Origin: JAWXCF01 sp034440515
GTDB lineage: Bacteria; Bacteroidota; Bacteroidia; CAILMK01
Direction: 5' to 3'
Length of the DNA stretch: 33,196 bases
NCBI GenBank assembly: GCA_034440515.1
Contig: JAWXCF010000056.1
Span: 1 to 33,196 of the forward strand
The notes under the pieces were generated by a model that was given only the letters and a program-made list of their open reading frames with translations, made no database searches and was not told the DNA's origin. How positions within the stretch are numbered: the stretch's first letter is position 1; each line of letters begins with the position of its first letter. The position numbers and the translations under genes are program-made. Below are positions 9,061-17,331 of the stretch, one piece after another.

Positions 9061-9101
9061 AAGCTTCCACATTACCCCACTTTATATCCACTCTCCCCCA
9101 C
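9061..9101 (-). promoter_or_regulatory. Distal GTGG repeat array, inverted relative to the mraZ-proximal array
   Basis: Read on the minus strand, GTGG occurs four times, beginning at 9101, 9091, 9080 and 9070 (spacings 10, 11, 10). Unit size and core match the proximal TGG array next to mraZ but in opposite orientation. It may be an auxiliary MraZ site that allows looping, or it may serve a minus-strand promoter; both are inference. Confidence 0.4.
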
Positions 9102-9260
9102 TTTTAATTGAGTTTTGTCAATTTCATTGATTTTAATTTCAAGCACCAAAAGTTTTACACAGATCAACAATACTTTTAACATTCTATTACCACTGGGTAT
9201 ATCAACATAATATAAGTACTTATTCACAGATTTTAAGAGATAATTGTGGAAAAAATATAG

Positions 9261-9294
9261 GTGGGGAATTGTGGAGTATTGTGGTGAAAGTTGG
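9261..9294 (+). promoter_or_regulatory. Probable MraZ operator: four TGG repeats at exact 10-bp period
   Basis: TGG occurs at 9262, 9272, 9282 and 9292, three of the four preceded by G (GTGGG, GTGGA, GTGGT, TTGGT). An extra GTGG lies at 9246, 15 bp further upstream. MraZ of E. coli is known to bind TGGGN direct repeats separated by 5 bases, upstream of its own gene; this array has the same period, core and position, ending 30 bp before the mraZ start. It should mediate autorepression of the dcw operon. The promoter itself was not pinned down. Confidence 0.62.
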
Positions 9295-9324
9295 TATCTT
9301 AGCACCATATTTCTGTAACAAGGT

Positions 9325-9780
9325 ATGTCAACTCAACTATTAGGTGAATTCGAATGCAAGCTAGACGACAAGTCTCGCTTCATTCTGCCTGCTATGTTGA
9401 AAAAGCAACTGCCTAATGAACAGTCAGATACATTTGTAATAAACAGGGGGATAGAAAATTGTCTAGTACTATATCCCAAATATGAATGGAACCAATTGGT
9501 AGAGAAGATTTCTCAACTTAATCAGTTTGTTAAAAAGAATAGAGATTTCGTGCGCCATTTCTATAGGGGTGCCACAGAACTTACACTAGATAGTGCTAAC
9601 CGGCTTTTACTACCTAAAACTCTTAAAGAGTACGCTGGTATACAAAAGGATATGATTATGACTGCAAACATCAATAAAATGGAGATTTGGGATAAATCCA
9701 TTTATGAAAAGATGTTAAATGAAGAACCAGATGATTTTTCGTCTATGGCGGAAGAAGTAATGGGCAACATAATCATTTAA
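9325..9780 (+). CDS. mraZ: Transcriptional regulator MraZ
   Basis: DNA-binding autorepressor of the division and cell-wall cluster, made of two tandem SpoVT-AbrB-like (swapped-hairpin) units. The two diagnostic DxxxR motifs are present: D14-KS-R18 within KLDDKSRFILPA, and D89-SAN-R93 within LDSANRLLLPK. The length of 151 residues is normal for the family, which assembles into a ring. It is the first gene of the dcw cluster, followed after 10 bp by rsmH. The TGG repeat array ending at 9294 is its expected binding site. The start at 9325 gives MSTQLLGEFE, the usual family N-terminus. Confidence 0.96.
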   Translation: MSTQLLGEFECKLDDKSRFILPAMLKKQLPNEQSDTFVINRGIENCLVLYPKYEWNQLVEKISQLNQFVKKNRDFVRHFYRGATELTLDSANRLLLPKTLKEYAGIQKDMIMTANINKMEIWDKSIYEKMLNEEPDDFSSMAEEVMGNIII

Positions 9781-9790
9781 TAGCAATACT

Positions 9791-10714
9791 ATGGATCTCA
9801 ATCAAGCTAATGTCTATCACCAACCAGTGATGTTGCAGGAGTGCATTGATGCCCTTCAACTAAATACAGGGGGTACATTTGTTGATGCGACGTTTGGTGG
9901 TGGCGGTCATAGCAAAGAAATACTAAAGAATTTAGCATCTAACGATAAACTCTTAGCCTTTGACAGAGACTCAGATGCACTAAATAATATAATTGATGAT
10001 AATAGGCTCACATTAATACACCATAATTACAATTGTCTGCAAAACTATGCAGATTTTTTAGGGTTTACCCCAGTTCAAGGCATACTTGCTGATTTGGGGA
10101 TTAGCAGTCATCAGGTTGACTCAGAGGAAAGAGGATTCTCTTTTAGATATGATGCTCCATTAGATATGAGAATGGACATAGCGTCTAAAACATCTGTAAG
10201 CGATCTAATTAACTACACCCCAGTAGCTGAATTACAAATCATATTTAGCAAATATGGAGAAGTGAAAAATGCAGCAACTCTTGCTAAACGAATTGGCGAG
10301 TTGAGAACGCTAAAACCAATAGTAACGACCGGACAACTTATAGCAATTTGTGAAGAAGTAGTTCCTCATAGCATTCCAATTAAAAAATACTTAGCCCCAA
10401 TTTTTCAGGCCTTAAGAATAGCCGTAAATGAGGAATTAAATTCACTAGAGGAGTTTCTAATCCACTGCGAAAACATATTGGCACCTGGTGGCAGATTAGT
10501 AATATTGACTTATCACAGTCTAGAAGACCGTATTGTAAAGAAACATCTTAGTCGCTCAAATGCTACTGATGATGCGCAACATAGTATATATGGCAATGTC
10601 AATCACATATATAATACTGTTAAAATAAAACAGCCCAGCCAATTAGAAATTTCTACCAACCCACGTTCTCGCAGTGCCAAACTGAGAGTAGCGATTAAAA
10701 ATGAAATAAACTAA
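9791..10714 (+). CDS. rsmH: 16S rRNA (cytosine(1402)-N4)-methyltransferase
   Basis: SAM-dependent methyltransferase (MraW) acting on C1402 in the decoding centre of 16S rRNA. The SAM-binding loop VDATFGGGGHS is at about 31-41, followed by LAFDRDSDAL, the LADLGISSHQ motif and the DMRMD segment characteristic of the family. The C-terminal LTYHSLEDRIVK motif is also present. The 307-residue length is typical. The stop codon overlaps the ftsL start by one base (TAATG), so translation is probably coupled. Its position right after mraZ is the usual dcw order. Confidence 0.97.
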   Translation: MDLNQANVYHQPVMLQECIDALQLNTGGTFVDATFGGGGHSKEILKNLASNDKLLAFDRDSDALNNIIDDNRLTLIHHNYNCLQNYADFLGFTPVQGILADLGISSHQVDSEERGFSFRYDAPLDMRMDIASKTSVSDLINYTPVAELQIIFSKYGEVKNAATLAKRIGELRTLKPIVTTGQLIAICEEVVPHSIPIKKYLAPIFQALRIAVNEELNSLEEFLIHCENILAPGGRLVILTYHSLEDRIVKKHLSRSNATDDAQHSIYGNVNHIYNTVKIKQPSQLEISTNPRSRSAKLRVAIKNEIN

Positions 10715-11109
10715 TGAGGCAGTCCAACATACTAATTAATAAGCCGAAACAAGAGAAAGCTTCGCCCAAACCAATTGCTGCTTCCGCTATTCGACTGCCA
10801 GGCATAACTATTAGCAGAGAGACTGCTCACAATCAGCTATTTAACATTATGTTTATAGTAATCTGGGCGTTCTTCTACATTGCTAACAGACACTACGGTG
10901 AAAGGACTTTAGCTAAAATGGATAAACTGCGCAAAGAGGTAAAGGACTTAAAAGCTGATTATCAAACTATAAATGCAGAGCGCAGTAATAAATCGATGCA
11001 AAGCGAAGTGGTAAAGGAAATATCAAAGTATGGTATAAAAGCATTGACTACACCCCCGCAAAAACTTATAATAGCCCAAAGTAAAAAGGAGGTAGAGCTT
11101 GAATATTAA
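10714..11109 (+). CDS. ftsL: FtsL-like bitopic cell division protein
   Basis: Small single-pass membrane protein of the divisome core, expected to pair with FtsB/FtsQ and to activate FtsW-FtsI. The 131 residues comprise a cytoplasmic tail of about 42, a transmembrane helix at about 43-59 (FNIMFIVIWAFFYIAN), and a periplasmic coiled-coil-like stretch from about 65 to 105 rich in Lys/Glu (KMDKLRKEVKDLKADY). Sequence identity to proteobacterial FtsL is low, as usual; the call rests on topology and on its place between rsmH and the ftsI gene. It starts within the rsmH stop codon, and its 3' end carries the ribosome binding site and start of the next gene. Confidence 0.85.
   Translation: MRQSNILINKPKQEKASPKPIAASAIRLPGITISRETAHNQLFNIMFIVIWAFFYIANRHYGERTLAKMDKLRKEVKDLKADYQTINAERSNKSMQSEVVKEISKYGIKALTTPPQKLIIAQSKKEVELEY
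11087..11092 (+). promoter_or_regulatory. Strong Shine-Dalgarno AGGAGG deciding the TTG start of ftsI
   Basis: AGGAGG lies 6 bases before TTG 11099, inside the last codons of ftsL. No in-frame ATG exists before about 11225, which would remove the membrane anchor, so the site fixes the start. Such a strong site is unusual here: most neighbouring starts lack one. Confidence 0.7.
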
Positions 11110-13201
11110 AAAGCAAATACTTTGGCGGGTTTACATTGCATTTGGCTTAATAGTATTCGGCTTCTTAGCTGTTCTATTTAGAATCGGGCAATTGCAAACG
11201 GTAAAACGTGGCTATTTGCAAAAAATGAGTGACAGTCTTGATGTAAAAATTGAGAATATCCCCCCCATTAGGGGAAATATATATGCCGTAGATGGAAGTT
11301 TATTGGCTACATCTGTACCGATATATGAGGCCAGGTTTGATGCAACACTACTTAAACAAAAAGATTGGAATAGTCAAATAGACTCGCTTTGTTTTGAATT
11401 GGCTTCCTTCTTCCCTGATAAGTCAGTAATGACTTGGAAAAATGACCTAACACAAGCCAGACAAAATCACAATAGATACCTTTTATTGCAACGTGGCTTA
11501 ACCCATACGCAAATAAGTGAAATGAAAAAAATGCCCATATTCAAATTGGGTAGATATAAAAGTGGATTAAGAACTGAGCAAAAAAATAGACGCATACACC
11601 CTTTTAATCAATTGTGTTATAGAACCATTGGTTACTTAAGCGATGGTAGCAGCCCAGTAGGATTAGAAGGCGCCTTTAATTATTATTTAAATGGAAAAAT
11701 AGGGAAACGACGAGTACAAAAAGTACCAGGCAATATTTGGATTCCAATTACAGAAGAAAATGAGCAAGACCCTATAGACGGGCAAGATGTATATACCACT
11801 CTAGACGTTAATTTTCAAGATATAACTGAAAATGCACTACGACACGGATTGGTTACCAACAATGCTAGATATGGTTGTGCTATAGTAATGGAAACAGCAA
11901 ATGGCAATATAAAAGCAATCGCCAACCTAAGTCAAAATACAGACGGTACATTTTCTGAAGACTATAATTATGCAATTGGCAGGGTGATGGAGCCTGGTAG
12001 TACCTTTAAATTGGTAAGTATAATGGCATTGCTAGACCACAAAATGGCAACTAGTAAAACCATAATTGATGCTAATGGTGGTGAAATACAGTACTATGGT
12101 CAAAGTATGCACGATAGTAAATTGGGTCTGAATGAAGTAAGTTTGGAAGACGCGTTCGCCCTAAGTAGTAATGTAGCTATCAGTAAACTGGTTAATGAAA
12201 AGTATGGTAAATATCCTGAGCGATTCACCAGCTACATTTCTCAACTGAAGCTAAATCAGCCAATTGGATTGCATTTATTGGGTGAGAAAAAACCCTACAT
12301 CAAGTCACCGAGTGACCCAAGTTGGAGTAGAGTAACCCTACCGTGGATGAGTGTTGGTTATGAATTAGAAATATCGCCACTACAAATATTAACTCTCTAC
12401 AATGCAGTAGCTAATAATGGGGTAATGGTGAAGCCAAGATTTGTAACAGAAGTTAGAGATGCTGGACAATTGGTAAAAAGCTTTCCTATTCAGGTTATAA
12501 ATCAACAAATATGTAGCCCAACTACATTAAAGCAAGTACAAAAAATGCTAGTTGACGTGGTTGAGCGTGGAACGGCTAACAACATAAAAAGTGATTTATA
12601 TCAAATAGCTGGTAAGACAGGTACCACACAAATATCTGACGACACTACCAAATATCATCAGAAGGTATATCGAAGTTCGTTTTGCGGGTATTTTCCAGCA
12701 AATAAGCCTGCTTATACCATATTTATCGTAGTCAGTTGCCCAACAAATGGCAATTACTATGGCAGTGCTGTAGCTGCACCCATATTTAAAGAAATATCAG
12801 ACAGAATATACGCTAGAACAGCAACGACAACCAATGCACTAGCTGCATTCACAACCTCGCCCATACATACTCTTCCATTGCCTAAAGCAATAAATCAAGT
12901 ACACTTAAGCAAACTGACGAATGTATATGCTGATAATAAAAAACTACACGTAAACCCAGAGCAAAATAATTGGGTAAGCCCAGTTGTACAATATGGTAAT
13001 ATTAAGTTAAACGCTTACAGTACTGTGAGTAATCAGGTGCCAGATGTGTTAAATATGACATTAACAGATGCTGTTTATATACTTGAAAACGCAGGCTATA
13101 AAGTCAGATTTTCAGGTAAAGGTAAAGTAAAGGCACAATTCCCTGCAGGAAATCAAATATTACAAAAAGGTAAAACAATAGAAATAAAACTGTACAATTA
13201 A
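11099..13201 (+). CDS. ftsI: Division-specific peptidoglycan transpeptidase (class B PBP, FtsI/PBP3) with PASTA domain
   Basis: Septal transpeptidase that cross-links peptidoglycan together with FtsW. Starts at TTG 11099 (see the Shine-Dalgarno entry) and overlaps ftsL by 11 bp. An N-terminal anchor lies at about 11-30, a PBP dimerisation domain at about 50-215, and the transpeptidase domain at about 255-570 with nucleophile Ser301 in STFK, SSN at 356-358 and KTGT at 506-509. A C-terminal PASTA domain occupies about 646-700 (VPDVLNMTLTDA onward), so the 700-residue protein is longer than E. coli FtsI but like other Bacteroidota and Gram-positive division PBPs. The stop abuts the murE ATG with no gap. 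All catalytic motifs look intact. Confidence 0.95.
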   Translation: MNIKKQILWRVYIAFGLIVFGFLAVLFRIGQLQTVKRGYLQKMSDSLDVKIENIPPIRGNIYAVDGSLLATSVPIYEARFDATLLKQKDWNSQIDSLCFELASFFPDKSVMTWKNDLTQARQNHNRYLLLQRGLTHTQISEMKKMPIFKLGRYKSGLRTEQKNRRIHPFNQLCYRTIGYLSDGSSPVGLEGAFNYYLNGKIGKRRVQKVPGNIWIPITEENEQDPIDGQDVYTTLDVNFQDITENALRHGLVTNNARYGCAIVMETANGNIKAIANLSQNTDGTFSEDYNYAIGRVMEPGSTFKLVSIMALLDHKMATSKTIIDANGGEIQYYGQSMHDSKLGLNEVSLEDAFALSSNVAISKLVNEKYGKYPERFTSYISQLKLNQPIGLHLLGEKKPYIKSPSDPSWSRVTLPWMSVGYELEISPLQILTLYNAVANNGVMVKPRFVTEVRDAGQLVKSFPIQVINQQICSPTTLKQVQKMLVDVVERGTANNIKSDLYQIAGKTGTTQISDDTTKYHQKVYRSSFCGYFPANKPAYTIFIVVSCPTNGNYYGSAVAAPIFKEISDRIYARTATTTNALAAFTTSPIHTLPLPKAINQVHLSKLTNVYADNKKLHVNPEQNNWVSPVVQYGNIKLNAYSTVSNQVPDVLNMTLTDAVYILENAGYKVRFSGKGKVKAQFPAGNQILQKGKTIEIKLYN

Positions 13202-14671
13202 ATGATACTTCTACACGTCATATCAGGTGCAAAAACCCAAGAAATTATTGGCTCGACAGAGCTTGTAGTTGACGGTATGGCATTAGACAGCAGGTTCGTA
13301 AAGCCTGGCTATTTGTTTGCAGCACTGACTGGTACTCAAGTAGATGGTCACAACTATATACAAACAGCATTGGATTTAGGGGCTAAAGTAATATTATGTT
13401 CTATATTACCTTCTGAACTTAATGCGGATATTACTTTTATAGTTTCTAAAAATTGCTCTGTAAGTCTTGCCCTAATGGCAAAAAACTTCTACGGTAATCC
13501 AGCATCATACTATGATTTAGTCGCAGTAACAGGTACCAATGGTAAAACCACTACTTGTACCCTTTTGTACCAATTGTTTACTCAGTTAGGCTATAAATGT
13601 GGATTAATTAGCACAGCGGGCAATTTTATAGCCGAAAAAAGCATACCTGCTACCCATACTACACCAGATGTATTGAGTTTAAATGCATTACTTGCTGAGA
13701 TGAGAGATGCAGAGTTAGACTTTGTATTTATGGAAGCAAGCAGTCACGCTATTCATCAGAATAGAACTTATGGTTTACCATTTAAATTAGCTGCATTTAC
13801 TAATTTAACACACGATCACTTAGACTATCACGGCACATTTGCTGATTATAGAGATGCTAAAAAAGCATTATTTGATCAATTAGATTCTGAAGCCTGGGCA
13901 CTAACCAATGCAGATGATAAAAATGGCAAAATAATGCTTCAAAATTCTGAGGCTATGCGCAGTACCTATGGGTTATCTAACACTGCAGATTTTAAAGCGA
14001 AAGTAATAGAAAATGATCTATATGGTATGGTGCTTGAGCTAGATGGTATGACCATTCACACCAGAATCAGCGGATTGTATAATGCTTATAATATTACTTG
14101 TGTTTATGCTATTGCTAGGCTTTTGGGTATGGAAGCAAATGTATTAGCTGAACCAATCAGCAACTTAATTCAAGTAAATGGTCGATTTAACATCATTCAC
14201 GTAGCAGATAGAATTGCTATAGTTGACTATGCCCACACCCCAGATGCACTGCTCAATGTATTGAAAAATATAGAGGAAGTAAACGTACACGGTAAAAAGG
14301 TATATACGGTAATCGGTTGCGGAGGAGATAGAGACACCAGCAAAAGACCACAAATGGCCAAAATAGCTGTAGAGCATTCTTATAAAGTTGTATTCACATC
14401 AGACAATCCACGTACAGAAAATCCTGAAACCATACTTGACAATATGGAATCTGGGCTATCAGCTTCAGCTAAAGCATTTGCATTAAGAATTACCGATCGT
14501 AAGCAGGCTATTCGCACAGCAGTAAGCCTCTCTTCAATTGGTGACATAATACTAATAGCAGGTAAGGGGCACGAAACTTACCAAGAAATAAACGGAGTTA
14601 AATACCCATTTGATGATAAAGTGGTTGTTTTTGAGGAATTGTCTAACCTAGTAAACAATAGTAATAAATAA
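13202..14671 (+). CDS. murE: UDP-MurNAc-L-Ala-D-Glu:meso-diaminopimelate ligase
   Basis: Cytoplasmic ATP-dependent ligase that adds the third amino acid of the peptidoglycan stem peptide. The Mur ligase P-loop GTNGKTTT is at about 111-118. The lysine expected to be carbamylated lies in YRDAKKALF (220-221). The specificity motif DNPR at 401-404 is the one known for enzymes using meso-diaminopimelate rather than lysine, so the cell wall is predicted to be mDAP type. The 489-residue length is normal. The ATG follows the ftsI stop directly, indicating translational coupling; mraY begins 6 bp later. murF, often next in dcw clusters, is absent here. Confidence 0.97.
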   Translation: MILLHVISGAKTQEIIGSTELVVDGMALDSRFVKPGYLFAALTGTQVDGHNYIQTALDLGAKVILCSILPSELNADITFIVSKNCSVSLALMAKNFYGNPASYYDLVAVTGTNGKTTTCTLLYQLFTQLGYKCGLISTAGNFIAEKSIPATHTTPDVLSLNALLAEMRDAELDFVFMEASSHAIHQNRTYGLPFKLAAFTNLTHDHLDYHGTFADYRDAKKALFDQLDSEAWALTNADDKNGKIMLQNSEAMRSTYGLSNTADFKAKVIENDLYGMVLELDGMTIHTRISGLYNAYNITCVYAIARLLGMEANVLAEPISNLIQVNGRFNIIHVADRIAIVDYAHTPDALLNVLKNIEEVNVHGKKVYTVIGCGGDRDTSKRPQMAKIAVEHSYKVVFTSDNPRTENPETILDNMESGLSASAKAFALRITDRKQAIRTAVSLSSIGDIILIAGKGHETYQEINGVKYPFDDKVVVFEELSNLVNNSNK

Positions 14672-14677
14672 ACTCAA

Positions 14678-15940
14678 ATGCTGTACTATCTAATACATTG
14701 GTTAAACTTAAATACCTCACTTAGAGGCACTGGTCTAATTGAGTTTATATCGTTCCGTACTATGTTGGCGCTACTTGGCAGTTTGTTTATATCAGTAGGT
14801 ATGGGCAAACGTATTATCAGATTCTTACAGAAGCAACAAGTAGGCGAGGAAATAAGGAACCTAGGCCTACAGGGGCAAATGGAGAAAAAAGGGACACCGA
14901 CTATGGGTGGTCTCATTATAGTTGCTGCGATACTTATTCCTACTCTGTTATTTGCTAAAGTAGATAATGTTTATATATGGTTATGCTTAATTAGCACAGT
15001 TTGGTTGTGTCTAATTGGATTTATTGATGATTATATAAAAGTATTTAAAAAGAATAAAAAAGGATTAGCAGGCAAATTTAAGTTACTTGGTCAGGTTGGA
15101 TTAGGATTATTAGTTGGTACAACATTGTACTTCCACCCAGATGTTACTATTCGTGAGCGAATGAGTCTCACAGATGCCAATTATATGATGGCAAAAGATA
15201 AAAATATGGTCATAGTAGATACAATCAGCTCTAAAAATGCTGTGGTAATAGCAGAGCATAAATCACTTAAGACATCTATTCCTTTTATAAAGAATCACGA
15301 ATTAGACTATGGTCAAATATTAGCCAGAATTAGTAATGGCTTGGCTGACTATGGTTGGATACTTTACATATTTGTTTGTATCTTCATAATTGCTGCTGTT
15401 AGCAATGGGGCAAATATTACCGATGGATTAGACGGCCTGGCCACTGGTGTATCGGCTATTATAGTATCTGTATTAGCCATATTCGCCTATGTAAGTGGGA
15501 ATGCATTCTTTGCCAAATACTTAAACATTATGTTCATACCGAATATGGGTGAACTTGTAATATTTACAGGTGCTATGGCGGGTGCATTAGTAGGCTTTCT
15601 GTGGTGGAATACGTACCCAGCACAAGTATTTATGGGCGATACTGGCAGCCTAACACTAGGCGGGCTTATAGCCATTATTGCACTAATGGTTAGAAAAGAG
15701 TTGCTAATACCTGTAATGTGTGGTATTTTCTTAATCGAGAATCTATCCGTTATGATTCAAGTCTCTTACTTTAAATATACCAAAAGAAAATACGGTGAAG
15801 GTAGAAGGGTCTTTAAAATGTCGCCTTTACACCACCATTACCAAAAAGTTGGTTATCACGAGAGTAAGATAGTAGGTAGGTTTTGGGTAATCGGCGTCGG
15901 TCTAGCATTACTTACCATCATAACCCTAAAAGTGAGATAA
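14678..15940 (+). CDS. mraY: Phospho-N-acetylmuramoyl-pentapeptide transferase
   Basis: Polytopic inner-membrane enzyme that transfers phospho-MurNAc-pentapeptide to undecaprenyl phosphate, forming lipid I. Key residues are visible: Asp117-Asp118 in FIDDYIK, TDGLDGLA near 248-255, Asp321 in MGDTGS, and the HHH motif at 385-387. At 420 residues it is about 60 longer than the E. coli enzyme, mostly through an insert at about 152-212 between two membrane helices. Such an insert is, from memory, usual in Bacteroidota MraY. It begins 6 bp after murE, and murD starts 5 bp beyond its stop. Confidence 0.97.
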   Translation: MLYYLIHWLNLNTSLRGTGLIEFISFRTMLALLGSLFISVGMGKRIIRFLQKQQVGEEIRNLGLQGQMEKKGTPTMGGLIIVAAILIPTLLFAKVDNVYIWLCLISTVWLCLIGFIDDYIKVFKKNKKGLAGKFKLLGQVGLGLLVGTTLYFHPDVTIRERMSLTDANYMMAKDKNMVIVDTISSKNAVVIAEHKSLKTSIPFIKNHELDYGQILARISNGLADYGWILYIFVCIFIIAAVSNGANITDGLDGLATGVSAIIVSVLAIFAYVSGNAFFAKYLNIMFIPNMGELVIFTGAMAGALVGFLWWNTYPAQVFMGDTGSLTLGGLIAIIALMVRKELLIPVMCGIFLIENLSVMIQVSYFKYTKRKYGEGRRVFKMSPLHHHYQKVGYHESKIVGRFWVIGVGLALLTIITLKVR

Positions 15941-15945
15941 TTGTA

Positions 15946-17301
15946 ATGACCAAAACAGATACATATAGCAGTATAGTAGTACTTGGTGCAGGCGAAAGTG
16001 GGGTTGGGTCTGCCATACTAGCACAAGCCAAAGGCATTAAAGTATTGGTCTCTGATAAAGGTATTATTTCTGTAGAATATAAAAAGGAATTAGACAAATA
16101 CGGCATAGAGTGGGAGGAGGGAATGCACAGCCTAAACCGTATATTGAATGCTGATGCGATAATAAAGAGTCCAGGAATTCCCCACAAGGCTGAACCAGTT
16201 GCTAAAGCCATAGAAAAAGGAATTCCCATTTTAAGCGAGATTGAGTTTGCTGGAGCATACTGTACTGCAAAATGCATTGGCATAACCGGAACAAATGGCA
16301 AAACCACCACCACCAGTTTAACCTACCATATATTAAAAGAAGCAGGGCTAAATGTAGGACTAGCAGGAAACATAGGAAAAAGCTTTGCAAGAAGCGTAGC
16401 AGAAGATTCCTTTGACTACTATGTACTAGAGTTGAGTAGCTTTCAACTTGATGACACCCACAGCTTTAGAAATGAAGTCAGCATATTGCTAAATATTACC
16501 CCTGATCATTTAGATAGGTACAATTATGATATGAGTCAATACATTGATTCGAAATTTAAAATAGTCGCACCACAAAACGAGTCTGACTACTTCATCTACA
16601 ACATAGATGATAATGTAATTACAGAGCAACTGAAGAAGCTAAGCATACGTGCTAAAATGCTGCCCATTAGTCAACATAAAGAAGTTTTTCCGGGTGCATT
16701 CATTAAGGATGATACCCTATACATAGGCATAAAAGAAAAAAATGAAGTTGTTATGAAAATAGATGAAAACCCACTAAGAGGTACACACAATCGCTATAAC
16801 ACTATGGCGGCCAGTTTGGCAAGTAAAATTATGGAAGTGCGTAAAGACGTAATCCGTGAAAGTTTAAAAAGCTTCCAAAATGTAGAGCATAGGCTGGAAA
16901 CAGTAGCCAGAATTGGAAACGTGGAATATATAAATGATAGTAAAGCCACGAATGTAAACAGTACTTGGTACGCACTAGAAAGTATGAATAGACCAACCAT
17001 CTGGATAGCTGGCGGCATAGACAAAGGCAACGACTATGAGCAAATTAAACCAATGGTGCGTGAAAAAGTAAAAGTACTAATCTGCCTAGGTAAAGACAAT
17101 AAAGTATTAGAAGAAGCCTTCACTAATGAGGTAAATAGAATAGTTAGCACTACGAGTATGAAGGAAGCTGTAAAACTTGCAGCCAGCTTTGCTAGTGAGG
17201 GTGACGCAATTTTATTATCTCCAGCTTGTGCCAGCTTTGACTTATTTATGAATTATGAGGACAGAGGTAGGCAGTTTAAAAATGCTGTACTAAGTCTATA
17301 A
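15946..17301 (+). CDS. murD: UDP-N-acetylmuramoyl-L-alanine--D-glutamate ligase
   Basis: Cytoplasmic ATP-dependent ligase that adds D-glutamate to UDP-MurNAc-L-Ala. An open frame begins at 15883 inside mraY, but ATG 15946, 5 bp after the mraY stop, gives the normal N-terminus MTKTDTYSSIVVLGAGESG with the UDP-binding Gly-rich loop; I use that start (451 residues). The P-loop GTNGKTTT is at about 115-122. ELSSFQL, NITPDHLDRY, HNRYN and YINDSKATN are typical MurD motifs in the expected order. A 30-bp gap separates it from ftsW. Confidence 0.96.
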   Translation: MTKTDTYSSIVVLGAGESGVGSAILAQAKGIKVLVSDKGIISVEYKKELDKYGIEWEEGMHSLNRILNADAIIKSPGIPHKAEPVAKAIEKGIPILSEIEFAGAYCTAKCIGITGTNGKTTTTSLTYHILKEAGLNVGLAGNIGKSFARSVAEDSFDYYVLELSSFQLDDTHSFRNEVSILLNITPDHLDRYNYDMSQYIDSKFKIVAPQNESDYFIYNIDDNVITEQLKKLSIRAKMLPISQHKEVFPGAFIKDDTLYIGIKEKNEVVMKIDENPLRGTHNRYNTMAASLASKIMEVRKDVIRESLKSFQNVEHRLETVARIGNVEYINDSKATNVNSTWYALESMNRPTIWIAGGIDKGNDYEQIKPMVREKVKVLICLGKDNKVLEEAFTNEVNRIVSTTSMKEAVKLAASFASEGDAILLSPACASFDLFMNYEDRGRQFKNAVLSL

Positions 17302-17331
17302 TTAGATATTAAACAATAGAATTAGCCCAAT

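Noticed and set aside
9072..9308. A 78-codon minus-strand open frame in the gap before mraZ
   Set aside because: It runs across both TGG arrays and has no family-like sequence or ribosome site; its apparent coding is a by-product of A+T-rich regulatory DNA.
15883..15945. An upstream extension of murD beginning inside mraY
   Set aside because: The extra 21 residues are the out-of-frame reading of the mraY end; family N-termini start at the ATG at 15946.
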